Origin: Roseiconus lacunae
GTDB taxonomy: Bacteria; Planctomycetota; Planctomycetia; Pirellulales; Pirellulaceae
Length of the DNA: 64,000 nucleotides
Assembly: GCF_008312935.1 (NCBI RefSeq)
Contig: NZ_VSZO01000043.1
Coordinates: 124,001-188,000, forward strand
Reading direction: 5' to 3'
Every line of letters starts with the position of its first letter. The stretch's first letter is position 1. The translations under genes were made by a program, and so were the position numbers. The notes under the pieces were generated by a model. That model saw nothing but the letters and a program-made list of their open reading frames with translations. It searched no databases and had not been told where the DNA came from. Below, piece after piece: positions 1 through 9,511 of this stretch.

Positions 1-759
1 CGCCACGGTTTGACGGAGAACACCGTCGTAATGGTCGTTTCCGAACAAGGTAATTCATTTCCATTTGCCAAATGGACTTGCTACTCCAGCGGACTTCAGT
101 CGGCGATGGTCGTTCGTTGGCCAGGAAAGATCCAGGCGGGAAGCACTTCTGATGCAATGGTCGAATATGTTGACATCACCCCAACATTTATCGAAGCCGC
201 CGGTTTGCCGGCGCAGGAAAACCTTGACGGCAAGAGTTTTCTGCCGGTACTGCGAGGCGAAGCGAAGCAGCACAAGACACATTCCTATGGTCTCATGACG
301 ACGCGAGGTATCATCGCCGGCAGCGATTTATTTGCCATCCGAACGGTGCGAGATGATCGCTATCGCCTGATCTGGAACCTCAATCACGATGCAACTTTCA
401 CGAATGCTTGTACCGAAGCTGACTACTTTCGGTCGATGCAGCGATTCGCGAATTCTGGCGATGCCAATGCAAAAGAATTGGTTGATCGCTATATGCACCG
501 ACCCGAATACGAATTGTTTGATTGTCAGGCAGACCCGTTGGAAATGAATAACTTGGCGCAAGATCCGGCGCACGCCGAACATGTCGAGCGATTGAAGTCG
601 ACGCTACTCGCCTGGATGGAGGAGCAAGGTGATGAAGGAGTGAAAACGGAACGCGATGCGATCTTGCATCAGTCACGCTACAAGAAGTTCGATTCCGCCG
701 AAGCCTTCAAGGTTTATCGCCGGGCGGTGCGAAATCGCAAGAAAAATCCAATTGACTGA
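1..759 (+). CDS. Sulfatase, C-terminal part (5' truncated by window edge)
   Basis: The reading frame is open from base 1 (first codons read R-H-G-L-T-E-N-T), so the start and the N-terminal catalytic formylglycine motif lie outside the window. The visible part matches the C-terminal half of type I sulfatases: a strand ending VVSEQGNSFPFAKW, then the WPGKI segment, then the VDITPTFIEAAGL segment and a C-terminal tail naming nearest-neighbour sulfatase features (YELFDCQADPLEMNNLA). Such enzymes hydrolyse sulfate esters, usually of sulfated polysaccharides, and are usually exported; planctomycetes carry many of them. The SEQG form where many sulfatases have SDHG suggests the heparan-N-sulfatase-like branch, but substrate cannot be told from this fragment. 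The gene ends in TGA and converges on the PEP-CTERM gene. Confidence 0.9.
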   Translation, partial: RHGLTENTVVMVVSEQGNSFPFAKWTCYSSGLQSAMVVRWPGKIQAGSTSDAMVEYVDITPTFIEAAGLPAQENLDGKSFLPVLRGEAKQHKTHSYGLMTTRGIIAGSDLFAIRTVRDDRYRLIWNLNHDATFTNACTEADYFRSMQRFANSGDANAKELVDRYMHRPEYELFDCQADPLEMNNLAQDPAHAEHVERLKSTLLAWMEEQGDEGVKTERDAILHQSRYKKFDSAEAFKVYRRAVRNRKKNPID

Positions 760-784
760 TCGCAACAAAGTGGTCGATAGCCAT

Positions 785-824
785 AAAAAAACGTCAGCGA
801 GGGACGGCTGCCACTCGCTGACGT
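785..824 (-). terminator. Intrinsic terminator of the PEP-CTERM gene
   Basis: A perfect 11-bp inverted repeat (791-801 with 814-824, ACGTCAGCGAG) with a 12-nt loop is followed, on the minus strand, by seven T residues (785-791 read in reverse). The polarity fits termination of the leftward gene ending at 924. It may also insulate that gene from the converging sulfatase gene. Confidence 0.8.
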
Positions 825-923
825 GATGGATTATTGCCAATCATTCGTGGCGGTCGACGGTACCGGGGGACGCTTGGCAGTTTTCATGTCCTGCCGAACG
901 CGAAGCCCCGCTTGGTGGTCTAA

Positions 924-1658
924 CTAGCTCCGGCGACGACGGCGCAAGACCATGATGCTCGATAGGGCTCCCATCGCGGCAAGGGCACTTGGCTCTGGAA
1001 CCGCACTCACGTTGCCAACCACAAAACGCAATGTCCCGAAGTCACTCACCGAACCACCAGAAGCGAAGTCGGCGGTCGCGGTGACCCCGATGTCGTAGGT
1101 ACCTGCTTCGGTAAACCCATAGTTGTAGTGATCATGCCCGCCGATTGACAGGGCCAGGGTGTCCGTCGCATCGAGACCGTTGTTGCTCTGCCAGAACACG
1201 TTTAAACCGCCAAGTGGCGAGCTTTGCCAGAGCGCGAATTCCCCTGGGCCGCTGAATGAAGTCATTGTCAAGCTGGCCCCGCTAAACGTCCCGTCAAGCT
1301 CTTCGGTTGCGATACCCAGAAACGGCACGCCCGGCGTGTTGGACTGTGGCAAAACCCAGACAGGATCTCCCGCGGTGGTCCCCAAAAACGGGATGCTACC
1401 AGTCGTCTCTACCATTGTGTTTTGACCGACACGAACGAACGCCTCATCGGGAGCGTACTCGGCATCGCCTACCAATGGCGTCCCGTCTAGCACTGCACCA
1501 TTGCCGAAGTGGTAATGCAGTTCGAGTTCGCTGCCGTCATAGGCAAGCCCGATATCGCCGTGGCCGAGGGTGTATTCAACCGCCTCCGCATGCGCGACTG
1601 AGGAGCAGATCGAGACCGCCAAGATTGACATTAACTGAAAGAACAGAATCTTTTTCAT
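924..1658 (-). CDS. PEP-CTERM sorting-domain protein
   Basis: 244 residues. A signal peptide is visible at residues 1-24 (MKK, hydrophobic core, AHA cleavage site). The C-terminus (220-244) is a PEP-CTERM tail: V-P-E-P, a hydrophobic segment and a terminal Arg cluster (RRRRRS). Such tails are known to be recognised by exosortase/EpsH systems linked to exopolysaccharide. The middle is rich in Gly, Thr, Ser and Asp, low in Lys and has no Cys, as in secreted beta-sandwich proteins. A recurring phrase of the type 'FGTLRFVVGNV' just before the tail resembles other planctomycete surface proteins of this group. No enzymatic motif is seen. It is likely a surface or matrix protein. No clear Shine-Dalgarno precedes the ATG. 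Confidence 0.85.
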   Translation of the reverse strand: MKKILFFQLMSILAVSICSSVAHAEAVEYTLGHGDIGLAYDGSELELHYHFGNGAVLDGTPLVGDAEYAPDEAFVRVGQNTMVETTGSIPFLGTTAGDPVWVLPQSNTPGVPFLGIATEELDGTFSGASLTMTSFSGPGEFALWQSSPLGGLNVFWQSNNGLDATDTLALSIGGHDHYNYGFTEAGTYDIGVTATADFASGGSVSDFGTLRFVVGNVSAVPEPSALAAMGALSSIMVLRRRRRS

Positions 1659-2012
1659 TTCAAAACCGTGTTGTAAATAAGTTCAAAGCTCTCTTGCGTA
1701 AATTCAATGCAAGCCAATCGAAAACCAATCGGTTGCGAGTTGTCACGTCGCGTTCACGATGTCGAGACGCATCGTGTCATCGCGGCGTAGCATGTCATTC
1801 CGTTGATCGGGAACGGTCGTCGTCTACGACGACTAAAGGTGGGGTCGTTAGGAGCCAAGGTTGCGTTGGCTTTCATCGCTCCGCCACGCATGTGTATGGG
1901 ACGAAGCGTTCGTTCTTTTTGGTTCAATTGGCCATGGATTCACTTGGTTTATTGCGGTACTACCAAGGCGAACTCCATTCGGCACATCAAAAAATCGAGA
2001 TGAAACGCCGCG
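1659..2012. other. Intergenic region, no gene recognised
   Basis: 354 bp between two leftward genes. It must hold the promoter of the PEP-CTERM gene and the 3' end of the DUF1559 transcript. A 7-bp inverted repeat (CACGATG/CATCGTG, 1755-1776) is the only clear structure. Open frames here have no recognisable protein features. Confidence 0.5.
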
Positions 2013-3143
2013 TTAAGGAACTTCCTCGATAATCTCTCGCCCATTCCGGCTGCCCAACGCCCAATACAACTCACGGTCGATTGACTCGCTGATAAAGCGA
2101 ACGCTTCCGTCAGTCATCGAGATATTGACGCCGCCGGTATGGTGGCTACTTAATGTCACCAAGTTCATTCCGTCATCTTCGCCGCCGTAGACATGGCAGT
2201 TCCGATGGTTGATCGGGATGACTGGCATGAAGTGGTTGCCTGCGAATGTCCAGCCGGAGATCCACGCGTGACCATGGCTCTTGCTGTAGTCGGCATCCGC
2301 TAAGGTGACGCTTTTGCAGTAACGCACCCAGCTGTCCAGGGTTCGTGACCGAGACGAGCCACCACAAAATGATTGCATCGCGATCGGCGTCGCCGGCGAG
2401 ATTTGGCTTCCGCCAAAAACGTTGCTTGATTCGAAGACGCTGGCAATCATTCGTTCGCCCACGGCAAAGGTGTTGGAAAGGCCGTCGGTGATGTCAGCGA
2501 AACGAATGCGAGGTTGTTGCCACTGGTCACCGGACGTCGGGTTCAATAATCCGATCACGCCGTTTTGGCGTGTCACGTCGGAAGAGCTTTCCGGACCGCG
2601 TGAATCTCGTGGCCAACCGATGTTGCCCGCATAGCTTCCCGGGGCCGTTGAAACGCCCAGGGAAAGCTGCGGTACCGATTGCGGATCGCTTGGGCAAAGG
2701 TATGCCGAGATCATTGCACCGGCGGCTTCGGCATCCACATGCGAAGGTGATATCGAGTAATCCCGGTACTCCGAGTCGTAGACGTAGTCGGTCCGATCGG
2801 ATAGCGATTCCTCGAAATGGATTCGCTGGTGTAACGCAGTTTGCTCGATTTGTGGAAGGATCCGGGCGAGCCAGCTATGGAAACCGCTTCCGGCACCGCC
2901 GGGATGCTGGTCCGCACCGGTCATGCTGTAGGGCAGACTGCGGTGCACGCTGTGGTAATTGTGAAGTGCCAGGGTGACTTGGCGAAGATTGTTTTGGCAC
3001 ATCATCCGTCGCGCCGCTTCGCGGGCGGATTGGACTGCCGGCAAAAGCAAGCCTACCAAAATACCGATGATCGCAATGACCACCAATAACTCCACCAATG
3101 TAAAAGCACGACGAGACCGATCATTGATCTGAATCACGTTCAT
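2013..3143 (-). CDS. DUF1559 domain protein with type II pseudopilin N-terminus
   Basis: 376 residues. Residues 10-40 form a class III (prepilin) signal: basic residues, A13 before F14, then TLVELLVVIAIIGILVG with Glu at position 5 of the mature form, as needed by a PilD-type prepilin peptidase. The helix continues into the QSAREAARR-x-x-CQNNLRQ stretch typical of DUF1559. The C-terminal domain ends with the SMTDGSVRFIS segment that is also characteristic. This family is greatly expanded in Planctomycetota; the members are thought to be cell-envelope pseudopilin-like proteins of unknown role. Start chosen at the ATG giving the standard N-terminus. It stands alone here, about 350 bp upstream of the PEP-CTERM gene. 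Confidence 0.93.
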   Translation of the reverse strand: MNVIQINDRSRRAFTLVELLVVIAIIGILVGLLLPAVQSAREAARRMMCQNNLRQVTLALHNYHSVHRSLPYSMTGADQHPGGAGSGFHSWLARILPQIEQTALHQRIHFEESLSDRTDYVYDSEYRDYSISPSHVDAEAAGAMISAYLCPSDPQSVPQLSLGVSTAPGSYAGNIGWPRDSRGPESSSDVTRQNGVIGLLNPTSGDQWQQPRIRFADITDGLSNTFAVGERMIASVFESSNVFGGSQISPATPIAMQSFCGGSSRSRTLDSWVRYCKSVTLADADYSKSHGHAWISGWTFAGNHFMPVIPINHRNCHVYGGEDDGMNLVTLSSHHTGGVNISMTDGSVRFISESIDRELYWALGSRNGREIIEEVP

Positions 3144-3450
3144 GGTTGTACCAACTGAATCTGGTTTGTTAAGCGAAGGAATTCTTAGAACCCATTGAAG
3201 AGCCCCGCGGCGCGTGCGTTTCTCTCGACACGGTTTGGTCGGACCTCAAGTCGACATGCAACGCACGTCGCGCGGGGCCGCAGAATGGGGGTCTGCGAAC
3301 AGCGTTTGCACAAACGCCGGCAGACAAGCGAAAGAGAGATTGCGAAAGAACGCACACGACGTCGCATCGGCGGCACATGTTGACGTGGCAAAATGTATGC
3401 GACGTCAGCGCGTGAGGCTTTGCAGCTCGCGTGTCAAATTAACGCAATGC
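3144..3450. other. Intergenic region, no gene recognised
   Basis: 307 bp that should contain the promoter of the leftward DUF1559 gene. The overlapping open frames on both strands give Arg/Cys-rich translations without domain features and look like GC-driven artefacts. No repeat or terminator was recognised. Confidence 0.45.
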
Positions 3451-3957
3451 CTAGGCACCGAATGTCGGTGGTCCACGGTTTGGTGGCAGCTTCGCGAATT
3501 CATCGTGAGCTTGCAGCACCAGCTTCGGCGAATCTTGCCGACGGGGGACAAAAGCAATTTGAGGACTCGAAAGATTAGCCAGTTCGCCGACAGGAGCGAC
3601 GACAGACTGGCAAATTGGGCAGTCGTTCGAATCGTGATCGACCGGAGGAGACGGGCGCTGTCCGTTCAGCGGCTGAGCAGACTCGCCGCAGGAACGCGCC
3701 AGATCGTGGTGGCAGCAATCGTGGGGGAGGTCGGCAGTCCCGGAGGGACCGTCGAGCTCGCCCATCGATAGGCTCGACACGTCATTGCAGCAATCTGAGT
3801 GGACACAGCTAGCGACATGCATCCACGCAGGAACCTGCCCAAACACCAAGAAGGTGCAAAGCAGAGTCGTCGTGAAATGTCGGTATGCTGAAGCCACTGG
3901 GCTATTTACCGCTGAAAGTTGAAAGGCCGTCTGAGAATTATTGCGAAGTCCGGCCAA
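3451..3957 (-). CDS. Cys/His-rich exported protein, hypothetical (DUF2946-like features)
   Basis: 168 residues. A hydrophobic segment near residues 28-45 (TTLLCTFLVFGQVPAW) could be a late signal peptide or membrane anchor. It is followed by Cys/His-rich patches: CVHSDCC, HDCCHHD and HDSNDCPICQSV. The last resembles the H-x(n)-CPxC signature of small DUF2946-type proteins often found near metal-transport genes, but I cannot confirm membership. Ligand-rich clusters suggest metal binding in the periplasm (inference). The N-terminus is uncertain because a hydrophilic stretch of about 27 residues precedes the hydrophobic segment and no ribosome site is evident. It stands alone between two unrelated leftward genes. 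Confidence 0.6.
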   Translation of the reverse strand: MAGLRNNSQTAFQLSAVNSPVASAYRHFTTTLLCTFLVFGQVPAWMHVASCVHSDCCNDVSSLSMGELDGPSGTADLPHDCCHHDLARSCGESAQPLNGQRPSPPVDHDSNDCPICQSVVAPVGELANLSSPQIAFVPRRQDSPKLVLQAHDEFAKLPPNRGPPTFGA

Positions 3958-4103
3958 CGACTGGACCTCATACGATCGTATGGGGACCAGGGTTCGTCAA
4001 GTCCATTTTTCGGCGTAACCCGCTCAATCCGACGCGGACCGCGGGCGTGATCAGAAGTGAATGTGCCACCGCGTTCGCTGACCGCCGTGTTCGCAGTACG
4101 GAG

Positions 4104-5000
4104 TTAGACCGCCGTGTCCGGGGCGGCAATGTAGGATTGTTGCCAACGGTCAATCATTTCCGCCGAACCCGATTTGCGGTGGATTAACACGCGGTACCTC
4201 AACCGCACGTCGCTATGCTCGGGCAGCATCACGGCATCTGGTCCGGGCCAGACTGGGTTTTGCATGCTTCGTGCGGATCGCAAAATCCACGGCTGTGGAT
4301 AACCAACTGATTGCGGGTGGGTCAGGACGGTGATTGAATGATCTGACTGTTCAGAGAAGCTGCCACGAAAGCTCATCCAAGGCGACGGCGGAACCGACGC
4401 GAACGCCGGTTGCTCCGGTCCGTTCTGACTGACGAAGGCAAGGTCATCGGGAAGTTTGGTTCGCAACGAAAAACCACCGTATCCTTTGGCATCATCGGAT
4501 CCTCCAATACGGGTGTTCGGATGCGTGGCGCGTAACCGGATGTCGATGTCGAATTGTCGTCGGTCGTCGCTGTCGGGAAAAAAGGTCAGACGCGTTTGCT
4601 CGGTCACGACCGGCAGCTGGCCATTTCGAAAGTCGGGTGACTTCCAGTCCACGACGAGACGTAGCATCGCGGCCCCGTCGTCAAGTGAACTCGGCTCGCA
4701 CTCGCGAACATCCCAGGTGAAGCGACGAAGCATCCATCCGTCGCCAATCGTATTGCCGTCAACGGTGAGTTGATGCCATGCCCAGAAAATCCCGCGGTGA
4801 TGCAGGTGATCGCTGGGGAAGTCTTCTGTTAGCGGGTTTCCGTCGAGGTCGTTGATCGGGTGAAGATAATTCGAACACGGGGGCGCGTCGCCTCGCTGGG
4901 CCGTTTCGCGTTGATAGAAACCAACACGCCGGTCACCCGAATGAATCCAGATTCCTCGGTCGGTCGATTCAAGTCGAATGGCTTGTTGAGTCATGGTCAC
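4104..5000 (-). CDS. DUF6807 (PmoA-like) family protein
   Basis: 298 residues, a usual length for the family. Signatures: the N-terminal [21 protein letters not shown] strand (here DRGIWIH), an early [10 protein letters not shown] segment, then [18 protein letters not shown], the hallmark His-rich loop. The C-terminal part carries the WMSFRGSF and LRYRVLIH strands. The family is annotated in databases as 'methane oxygenase PmoA' or DUF6807, but it is not the particulate methane monooxygenase subunit. It is a beta-sandwich family common in planctomycetes, often near sugar dehydrogenases, of unproven role. No signal peptide is visible, so it is likely cytoplasmic. It lies 119 bp downstream of hppA on the same strand. 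Confidence 0.85.
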   Translation of the reverse strand: MTMTQQAIRLESTDRGIWIHSGDRRVGFYQRETAQRGDAPPCSNYLHPINDLDGNPLTEDFPSDHLHHRGIFWAWHQLTVDGNTIGDGWMLRRFTWDVRECEPSSLDDGAAMLRLVVDWKSPDFRNGQLPVVTEQTRLTFFPDSDDRRQFDIDIRLRATHPNTRIGGSDDAKGYGGFSLRTKLPDDLAFVSQNGPEQPAFASVPPSPWMSFRGSFSEQSDHSITVLTHPQSVGYPQPWILRSARSMQNPVWPGPDAVMLPEHSDVRLRYRVLIHRKSGSAEMIDRWQQSYIAAPDTAV

Positions 5001-5119
5001 TCATTTACTCGGTATCGGAGTCTTGGCTATCCCGGTCTCGATCTCGCATGGAATTCTAGACGGCGACTAATGGCACGATCAGCCGGAAGCGAACTCTCGC
5101 TTGCGATCGTCGCGACAGT

Positions 5120-7111
5120 TTACAGGAACGGCGCGATGACAAGACTGGTGATGGCCAGGACCTTGATCAAGATATTTAGCGACGGGCCCGACGTGTCTTT
5201 GAAGGGGTCGCCGACCGTATCGCCGATCACGCAGGCGTGGTGAGTGCCGGAACCTTTGCCACCCAGGTTTCCTTGTTCGACATACTTCTTCGCGTTGTCC
5301 CAGGCCCCGCCCGAATTGCTCAATAGTATCGCCAGTAGCACACCGGTTAGCATCGCCCCGACGAGCAAGCCCCCCAGGGCTTCCGGTCCGATCAAAAACC
5401 CGACGAGCGGAGGTGTAGCCATAGCAATCACGGCAGGTAGCGGCGTTCGCTTCAGTGCCGCACCGCCGGCGATCCGGATGCAACTGGCGTGATCAGGTTT
5501 CGCGTCTCCTTCCATCAGACCGGGGATTTCCCGGAATTGCCGACGGATCTCTTCGACCATTTCTTTGGCCGCATCGCCGACCGCCTTCAGTGTTAATGCA
5601 CTGAAAAGAAACGGCAGCATCCCGCCGATAAACATTCCTGCCAGCACGATTGGGCTGTCGACCGGCATCCCGGCAGAGGAATCGATCACTTCCATGTAAG
5701 CACTGATCACGGCAAGTGAGGTCAGCGCGGCGGCCCCAATCGCAAAGCCTTTGCCGACAGCCGCCGTGGTGTTACCGACTTCGTCGAGTTCGTCGGTGAT
5801 TTTTCGAGTTTCGGCGCCCATGCCGGACATCTCGGCGATGCCGCCGGCGTTGTCGGCGACCGGGCCGTACGCGTCGACGGTCATGATCATTCCGACCGTT
5901 GCGAGCATGCCAACCGCGGCCATCGCGACGCCGTACAAACCGGCAAGGTGTGTGGCCAGCAAAATCGCACCGGCGATCGAGAAAATTGGAATCGCGATCG
6001 ACTCCATTCCCACGGCCACGCCACTGATGATCACCGTCGCCGATCCCGTTTCGCCCGCTTCGGCGATTCGTTCGACCTTTCGGCCACGAGTGTAGTACTC
6101 GGTCGACAAACCGATCACGACGCCGGCAACCGTTCCTGCGACCACCGCCCAGCCAACATTCCAATTGATCCCTAGCAACCAAAGCGTGATGAAGATCGCC
6201 GGCAGGAACAGTCCGCTCGATCCGACCAATCCGAAACGCAGTGCCGTCGCAGCCGATTTTGCTGCCATCGGCTTCATCACAAACATGGTGGCGATCGAAA
6301 CCACCAAGCCAATCGAAGCGAGCGCCAGCGGAAATATCTGCAGCGACGTTCGGCCTCCCAAGGCATCCGCGTTCGCGTCTGATAGCACCAAGGCGATCGC
6401 GAGCGCCGACACCATTGAACCGCAATAGGATTCAAAAATGTCCGCTCCCATCCCCGCGACATCGCCAACATTGTCCCCGACATTATCGGCGATCACACCA
6501 GGATTCCGCGGGTCGTCTTCGGGGATGTCCGCTTCGACTTTGCCAACTAAGTCGGCACCGACGTCAGCGCACTTGGTGAAAATGCCTCCGCCAACGCGGG
6601 CGAACAACGCGACCAGCGAGGCCCCCATGCCGAAAGAGCTAAATAGCTGCATCGATTGATCATTCGCGCCAAGAACACAGTACAGCCCGCCGAGCCCAAT
6701 CAGGCCGACCGCTGCGACGGTCAATCCCATCACGCAGCCGCTCATACAAGCGACGGCAAACGCTTCGACACTGCCAGATTCCTTTGCGGCCACCGCCGTG
6801 CGGCTGTTCGCTTGCGTCGCCGTCAACATGCCAACCAGTCCAGCGATCGATGACCCAACCGCACCTAAGACAAACGCGATTGACGCGTTAGGCGAAATCA
6901 AAACCGCCATGGCGATGCCGACCAACACCACGACCGTCGCCAGCACCGAGTATTGCTGACGCAAATAAACGATCGCGCCGAGCCGAATCGCGCCGGCGAT
7001 CTCACGGACCTGTGCGTCACCGTCGGGCCGACCTCGGATCATCAGCATGATCGCAAACGCGGCAGCTAACCCCAAGACACCGATGATCGGAACCAACCAA
7101 GCGAGATCCAT
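5120..7111 (-). CDS. hppA: Membrane-bound ion-translocating pyrophosphatase (K+-dependent type)
   Basis: 663 residues from the ATG at 7111 (an upstream in-frame start at 7138 would add nine hydrophilic residues; the chosen start gives [11 protein letters not shown] and has GGAG ten bases upstream). The protein couples hydrolysis of PPi to pumping H+ or Na+ across a membrane. Many hydrophobic helices (about 16) are visible. The substrate motif is intact: [18 protein letters not shown], then DNVGDNVGD, and near the C-terminus [25 protein letters not shown]. At the site that distinguishes subtypes, the sequence reads [10 protein letters not shown]; Ala there (Lys in K+-independent enzymes) indicates a K+-dependent pump. 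Whether it moves Na+ or H+ cannot be fixed by eye. It follows the regulator gene on the same strand after 140 bp. Confidence 0.96.
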   Translation of the reverse strand: MDLAWLVPIIGVLGLAAAFAIMLMIRGRPDGDAQVREIAGAIRLGAIVYLRQQYSVLATVVVLVGIAMAVLISPNASIAFVLGAVGSSIAGLVGMLTATQANSRTAVAAKESGSVEAFAVACMSGCVMGLTVAAVGLIGLGGLYCVLGANDQSMQLFSSFGMGASLVALFARVGGGIFTKCADVGADLVGKVEADIPEDDPRNPGVIADNVGDNVGDVAGMGADIFESYCGSMVSALAIALVLSDANADALGGRTSLQIFPLALASIGLVVSIATMFVMKPMAAKSAATALRFGLVGSSGLFLPAIFITLWLLGINWNVGWAVVAGTVAGVVIGLSTEYYTRGRKVERIAEAGETGSATVIISGVAVGMESIAIPIFSIAGAILLATHLAGLYGVAMAAVGMLATVGMIMTVDAYGPVADNAGGIAEMSGMGAETRKITDELDEVGNTTAAVGKGFAIGAAALTSLAVISAYMEVIDSSAGMPVDSPIVLAGMFIGGMLPFLFSALTLKAVGDAAKEMVEEIRRQFREIPGLMEGDAKPDHASCIRIAGGAALKRTPLPAVIAMATPPLVGFLIGPEALGGLLVGAMLTGVLLAILLSNSGGAWDNAKKYVEQGNLGGKGSGTHHACVIGDTVGDPFKDTSGPSLNILIKVLAITSLVIAPFL

Positions 7112-7251
7112 GGCCTTCGTACTCCAGATGCAGATCAAAGTCGACGCACTGGAAATTCAACTTACGCGATGGAAATCCCCGTTGCAAACAGCGCAAGGCG
7201 AGACTGCAAGCCTTTTTTCGCTTTCGTTTTGCTCGCAAAAAGGGTGTGGAT

Positions 7252-9330
7252 CTAACCCTCGCCTGTTTTCATTCCAAGCTGTTTCATCTTGCGATACAGG
7301 TTCGATCGGTGCAGTTCCATCCGCTCGGCCGCTTCGGTCATGTTGCCGCTGCAGCGATCGATTGAGGACAGGATATGGCTGATTTGAAATTGTCGTGTCG
7401 CCTCGGCAAGCGAGTCAATTCCGTTCAAGTTGATGGAGGCAAGTTCCGAAGATTCGCCGCCAAGGGCTTGTCCGTCCATCGAACGCAATTCCAAGTCCGC
7501 CGCTTGGATCACATCGCCGCTGGTCAAGTAGCACACCCGTTCGATAGTGTTGCGAAGCTCGCGCACGTTGCCGGGCCAAGGGTGGGAAAGCATCGCCGCT
7601 TTGGCGGATTCGGCGAGCGTTGGCACTTGGCGACCAATCTCGTAACAAAAGTGCTGCATAAAATGCTCGGCCAATAGCAAGATATCCGTTCCACGTTTGG
7701 CGAGGTCGGGGAGAACCAGCGAGACGACGTTTAGTCGAAAGAACAGATCCTCGCGAAAACGTTTCTCTGCGATCAATTGCTCCAGCGGTTGGTTCGTTGC
7801 CGCGATGACTCGGACATCCACCGGGATCGGGACGCTCCCCCCGACGCGGACGACCTCACGCTGTTCGAGGACACGCAGCAGTTTGGCTTGACCGCCGGGG
7901 CTCATATCGCCGACTTCGTCGAGAAACAACGTGCCGCCACTGGCGAGTTCGAACTTGCCGACCCGAGTCGAATTGGCATCGGTGAAGGATCCTTTTTCAT
8001 GACCGAAAAGTTCGCTTTCGAGCAGCGATTCGACCAGCGCGGCGCAGTTGACGGCGACGAAGGGTTCGCCACGCCGATCACTTTCGTAATGGATATGTCG
8101 GGCTACCACTTCTTTACCCGTTCCATTACTGCCGAGGATCATCACGGTCAAATCGGTTCCCGCGACGCGTGTCCCCGATTGACGGATGGCGACGATGTCG
8201 GGGTGTTCGCCGACGAGTGGGCTGCTGTTGGCGGCATCGCGAACCAAACGATCACGTGAAGCGGTCAATCGCTTTTGAGCACGAAGTGCTTCGATCGCGC
8301 CGGCGGCATGCAAGGCAAGATCATTGAGCAGCGATACGTGCGACTCGGTAAACGAGTTCTCCTGATGATTGATTGCTTCGAACACACCGATTGTTTCACC
8401 ACGCTGGCCGATCAAGGGCACCGCGACCAACGACGTTGTTTGAAAGTCAAGCGATTGATCGACCGATCGGTTGACGCGTGATTCGTCGTCGTCCCCGCCG
8501 TTCCAAATCTTCGGCTCGCCGGTCGCCAACACTTCGCCCACAATGCCCGCGTCGTCCGAGATAACGAGTGGATCCTCGATCCCGACGGAAGGTTTGCCAA
8601 CCAATTTCTTACGTCGCTTATCCCACAAGAAGATACTGACACGCTGGCAACTGAGCAGCTTAATTGCGGTCTCGGCAATTTCGTTGAGCAGCGAATCTTC
8701 GTCGCTGGTCGGGAGCAATTGGTTGCGTTGCCACTGCGCCGATGCACGCAGGACCTGCGAGAGTTGATGTACCCGCTCACGCTGCCGTTGGCACTGACCT
8801 GCCAAGGCAACATGTCGGAGAAAAATTTCGCCCGTCCGCGAGAGTTCGGATCGACTGGCGGAATCGTTTGCCAGGTACAGCACCAAGCACGTCGGGCGAT
8901 CAACCGGCTGCGAGGCCTCGGTCGACGGTGCAATGCTCGGGACGACCATCCACGAATGATGCATCACGGCTGCCCCTCGATCGACCGCGCTTGCGATCAG
9001 GTCCAGCGGCATGGCCGGGGGAGTCGACTTCTCGACTCGCTGGCTGTAGTGCGATGAGTGTGAACTTTGGGCTTCCGGCCACTGCGGGGTACCAGCCCAC
9101 GATTCGACTTTCCACCCGCCTTGACGCTGGGACACGAGGGCGGCCCCACCGGCATTTAAGACTCGAACGAGATCGGGAAGTGACCGCTTCAAAAAGGGCA
9201 ATCGGCCTTGGGAACAGGTGACCGTTTCGGTCAATTCACGAAAGAATGAATAAGCTTCCACGGGGGAGACAAGATCGCTGGGACGAGAAGGGGAAATTGA
9301 ATGAGTCATCGTGCGCAGGTTTCCGAGCAT
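7252..9330 (-). CDS. NtrC-family-like regulator: GAF, AAA+ and Fis HTH
   Basis: 692 residues (an alternative ATG at 9309 removes seven). Order: N-terminal variable sensory region (1-200), GAF domain (about 215-360: LSCQRVSIFLWDKRRKKL to ALHAAGAIEAL), AAA+ ATPase (about 375-605) and a C-terminal Fis-type helix-turn-helix (about 645-690: NMTEAAERMELHRSNLYRKM). Walker A is GSNGTGKE (400-407) where GESGTGKE is usual; Walker B is GGTLFLDEVGDM. The GAFTGA loop that contacts sigma-54 reads GSFTDA (447-452), a change of two residues. Other family motifs (VNCAAL, FREDLFFRLNV, WPGNVREL) are intact. There is no receiver domain, so the GAF region is the likely input. It sits upstream of hppA and divergent from fabI. 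Confidence 0.92.
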   Translation of the reverse strand: MLGNLRTMTHSISPSRPSDLVSPVEAYSFFRELTETVTCSQGRLPFLKRSLPDLVRVLNAGGAALVSQRQGGWKVESWAGTPQWPEAQSSHSSHYSQRVEKSTPPAMPLDLIASAVDRGAAVMHHSWMVVPSIAPSTEASQPVDRPTCLVLYLANDSASRSELSRTGEIFLRHVALAGQCQRQRERVHQLSQVLRASAQWQRNQLLPTSDEDSLLNEIAETAIKLLSCQRVSIFLWDKRRKKLVGKPSVGIEDPLVISDDAGIVGEVLATGEPKIWNGGDDDESRVNRSVDQSLDFQTTSLVAVPLIGQRGETIGVFEAINHQENSFTESHVSLLNDLALHAAGAIEALRAQKRLTASRDRLVRDAANSSPLVGEHPDIVAIRQSGTRVAGTDLTVMILGSNGTGKEVVARHIHYESDRRGEPFVAVNCAALVESLLESELFGHEKGSFTDANSTRVGKFELASGGTLFLDEVGDMSPGGQAKLLRVLEQREVVRVGGSVPIPVDVRVIAATNQPLEQLIAEKRFREDLFFRLNVVSLVLPDLAKRGTDILLLAEHFMQHFCYEIGRQVPTLAESAKAAMLSHPWPGNVRELRNTIERVCYLTSGDVIQAADLELRSMDGQALGGESSELASINLNGIDSLAEATRQFQISHILSSIDRCSGNMTEAAERMELHRSNLYRKMKQLGMKTGEG

Positions 9331-9511
9331 CCGTAATTCATCGGTAAAGACGCCGAAGAAGCGCCGTTGAGGTAAACAAAGGCCTCCTACTCATTCCGGC
9401 AAAGACGCCAAATAGACGACATCGCCCTTTTCACGTTATCTTGTGCGGGCCCCAATTGGTGGCGTTTGCTCAGCACAAGTGAGTTACTTTTCAGTAGGAC
9501 AACAAATCGAG

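Noticed and set aside
1307-2032. 241-codon plus-strand open frame
   Set aside because: It is antisense to the PEP-CTERM gene over much of its length and rich in Arg/His with no domain; a GC-skew artefact.
3214-3771. 185-codon plus-strand open frame
   Set aside because: It overlaps the Cys/His-rich gene in antisense and gives Arg-rich sequence without structure.
5772-6425. 217-codon minus-strand open frame inside hppA
   Set aside because: A shifted frame of a clear pyrophosphatase gene; Arg-rich translation.
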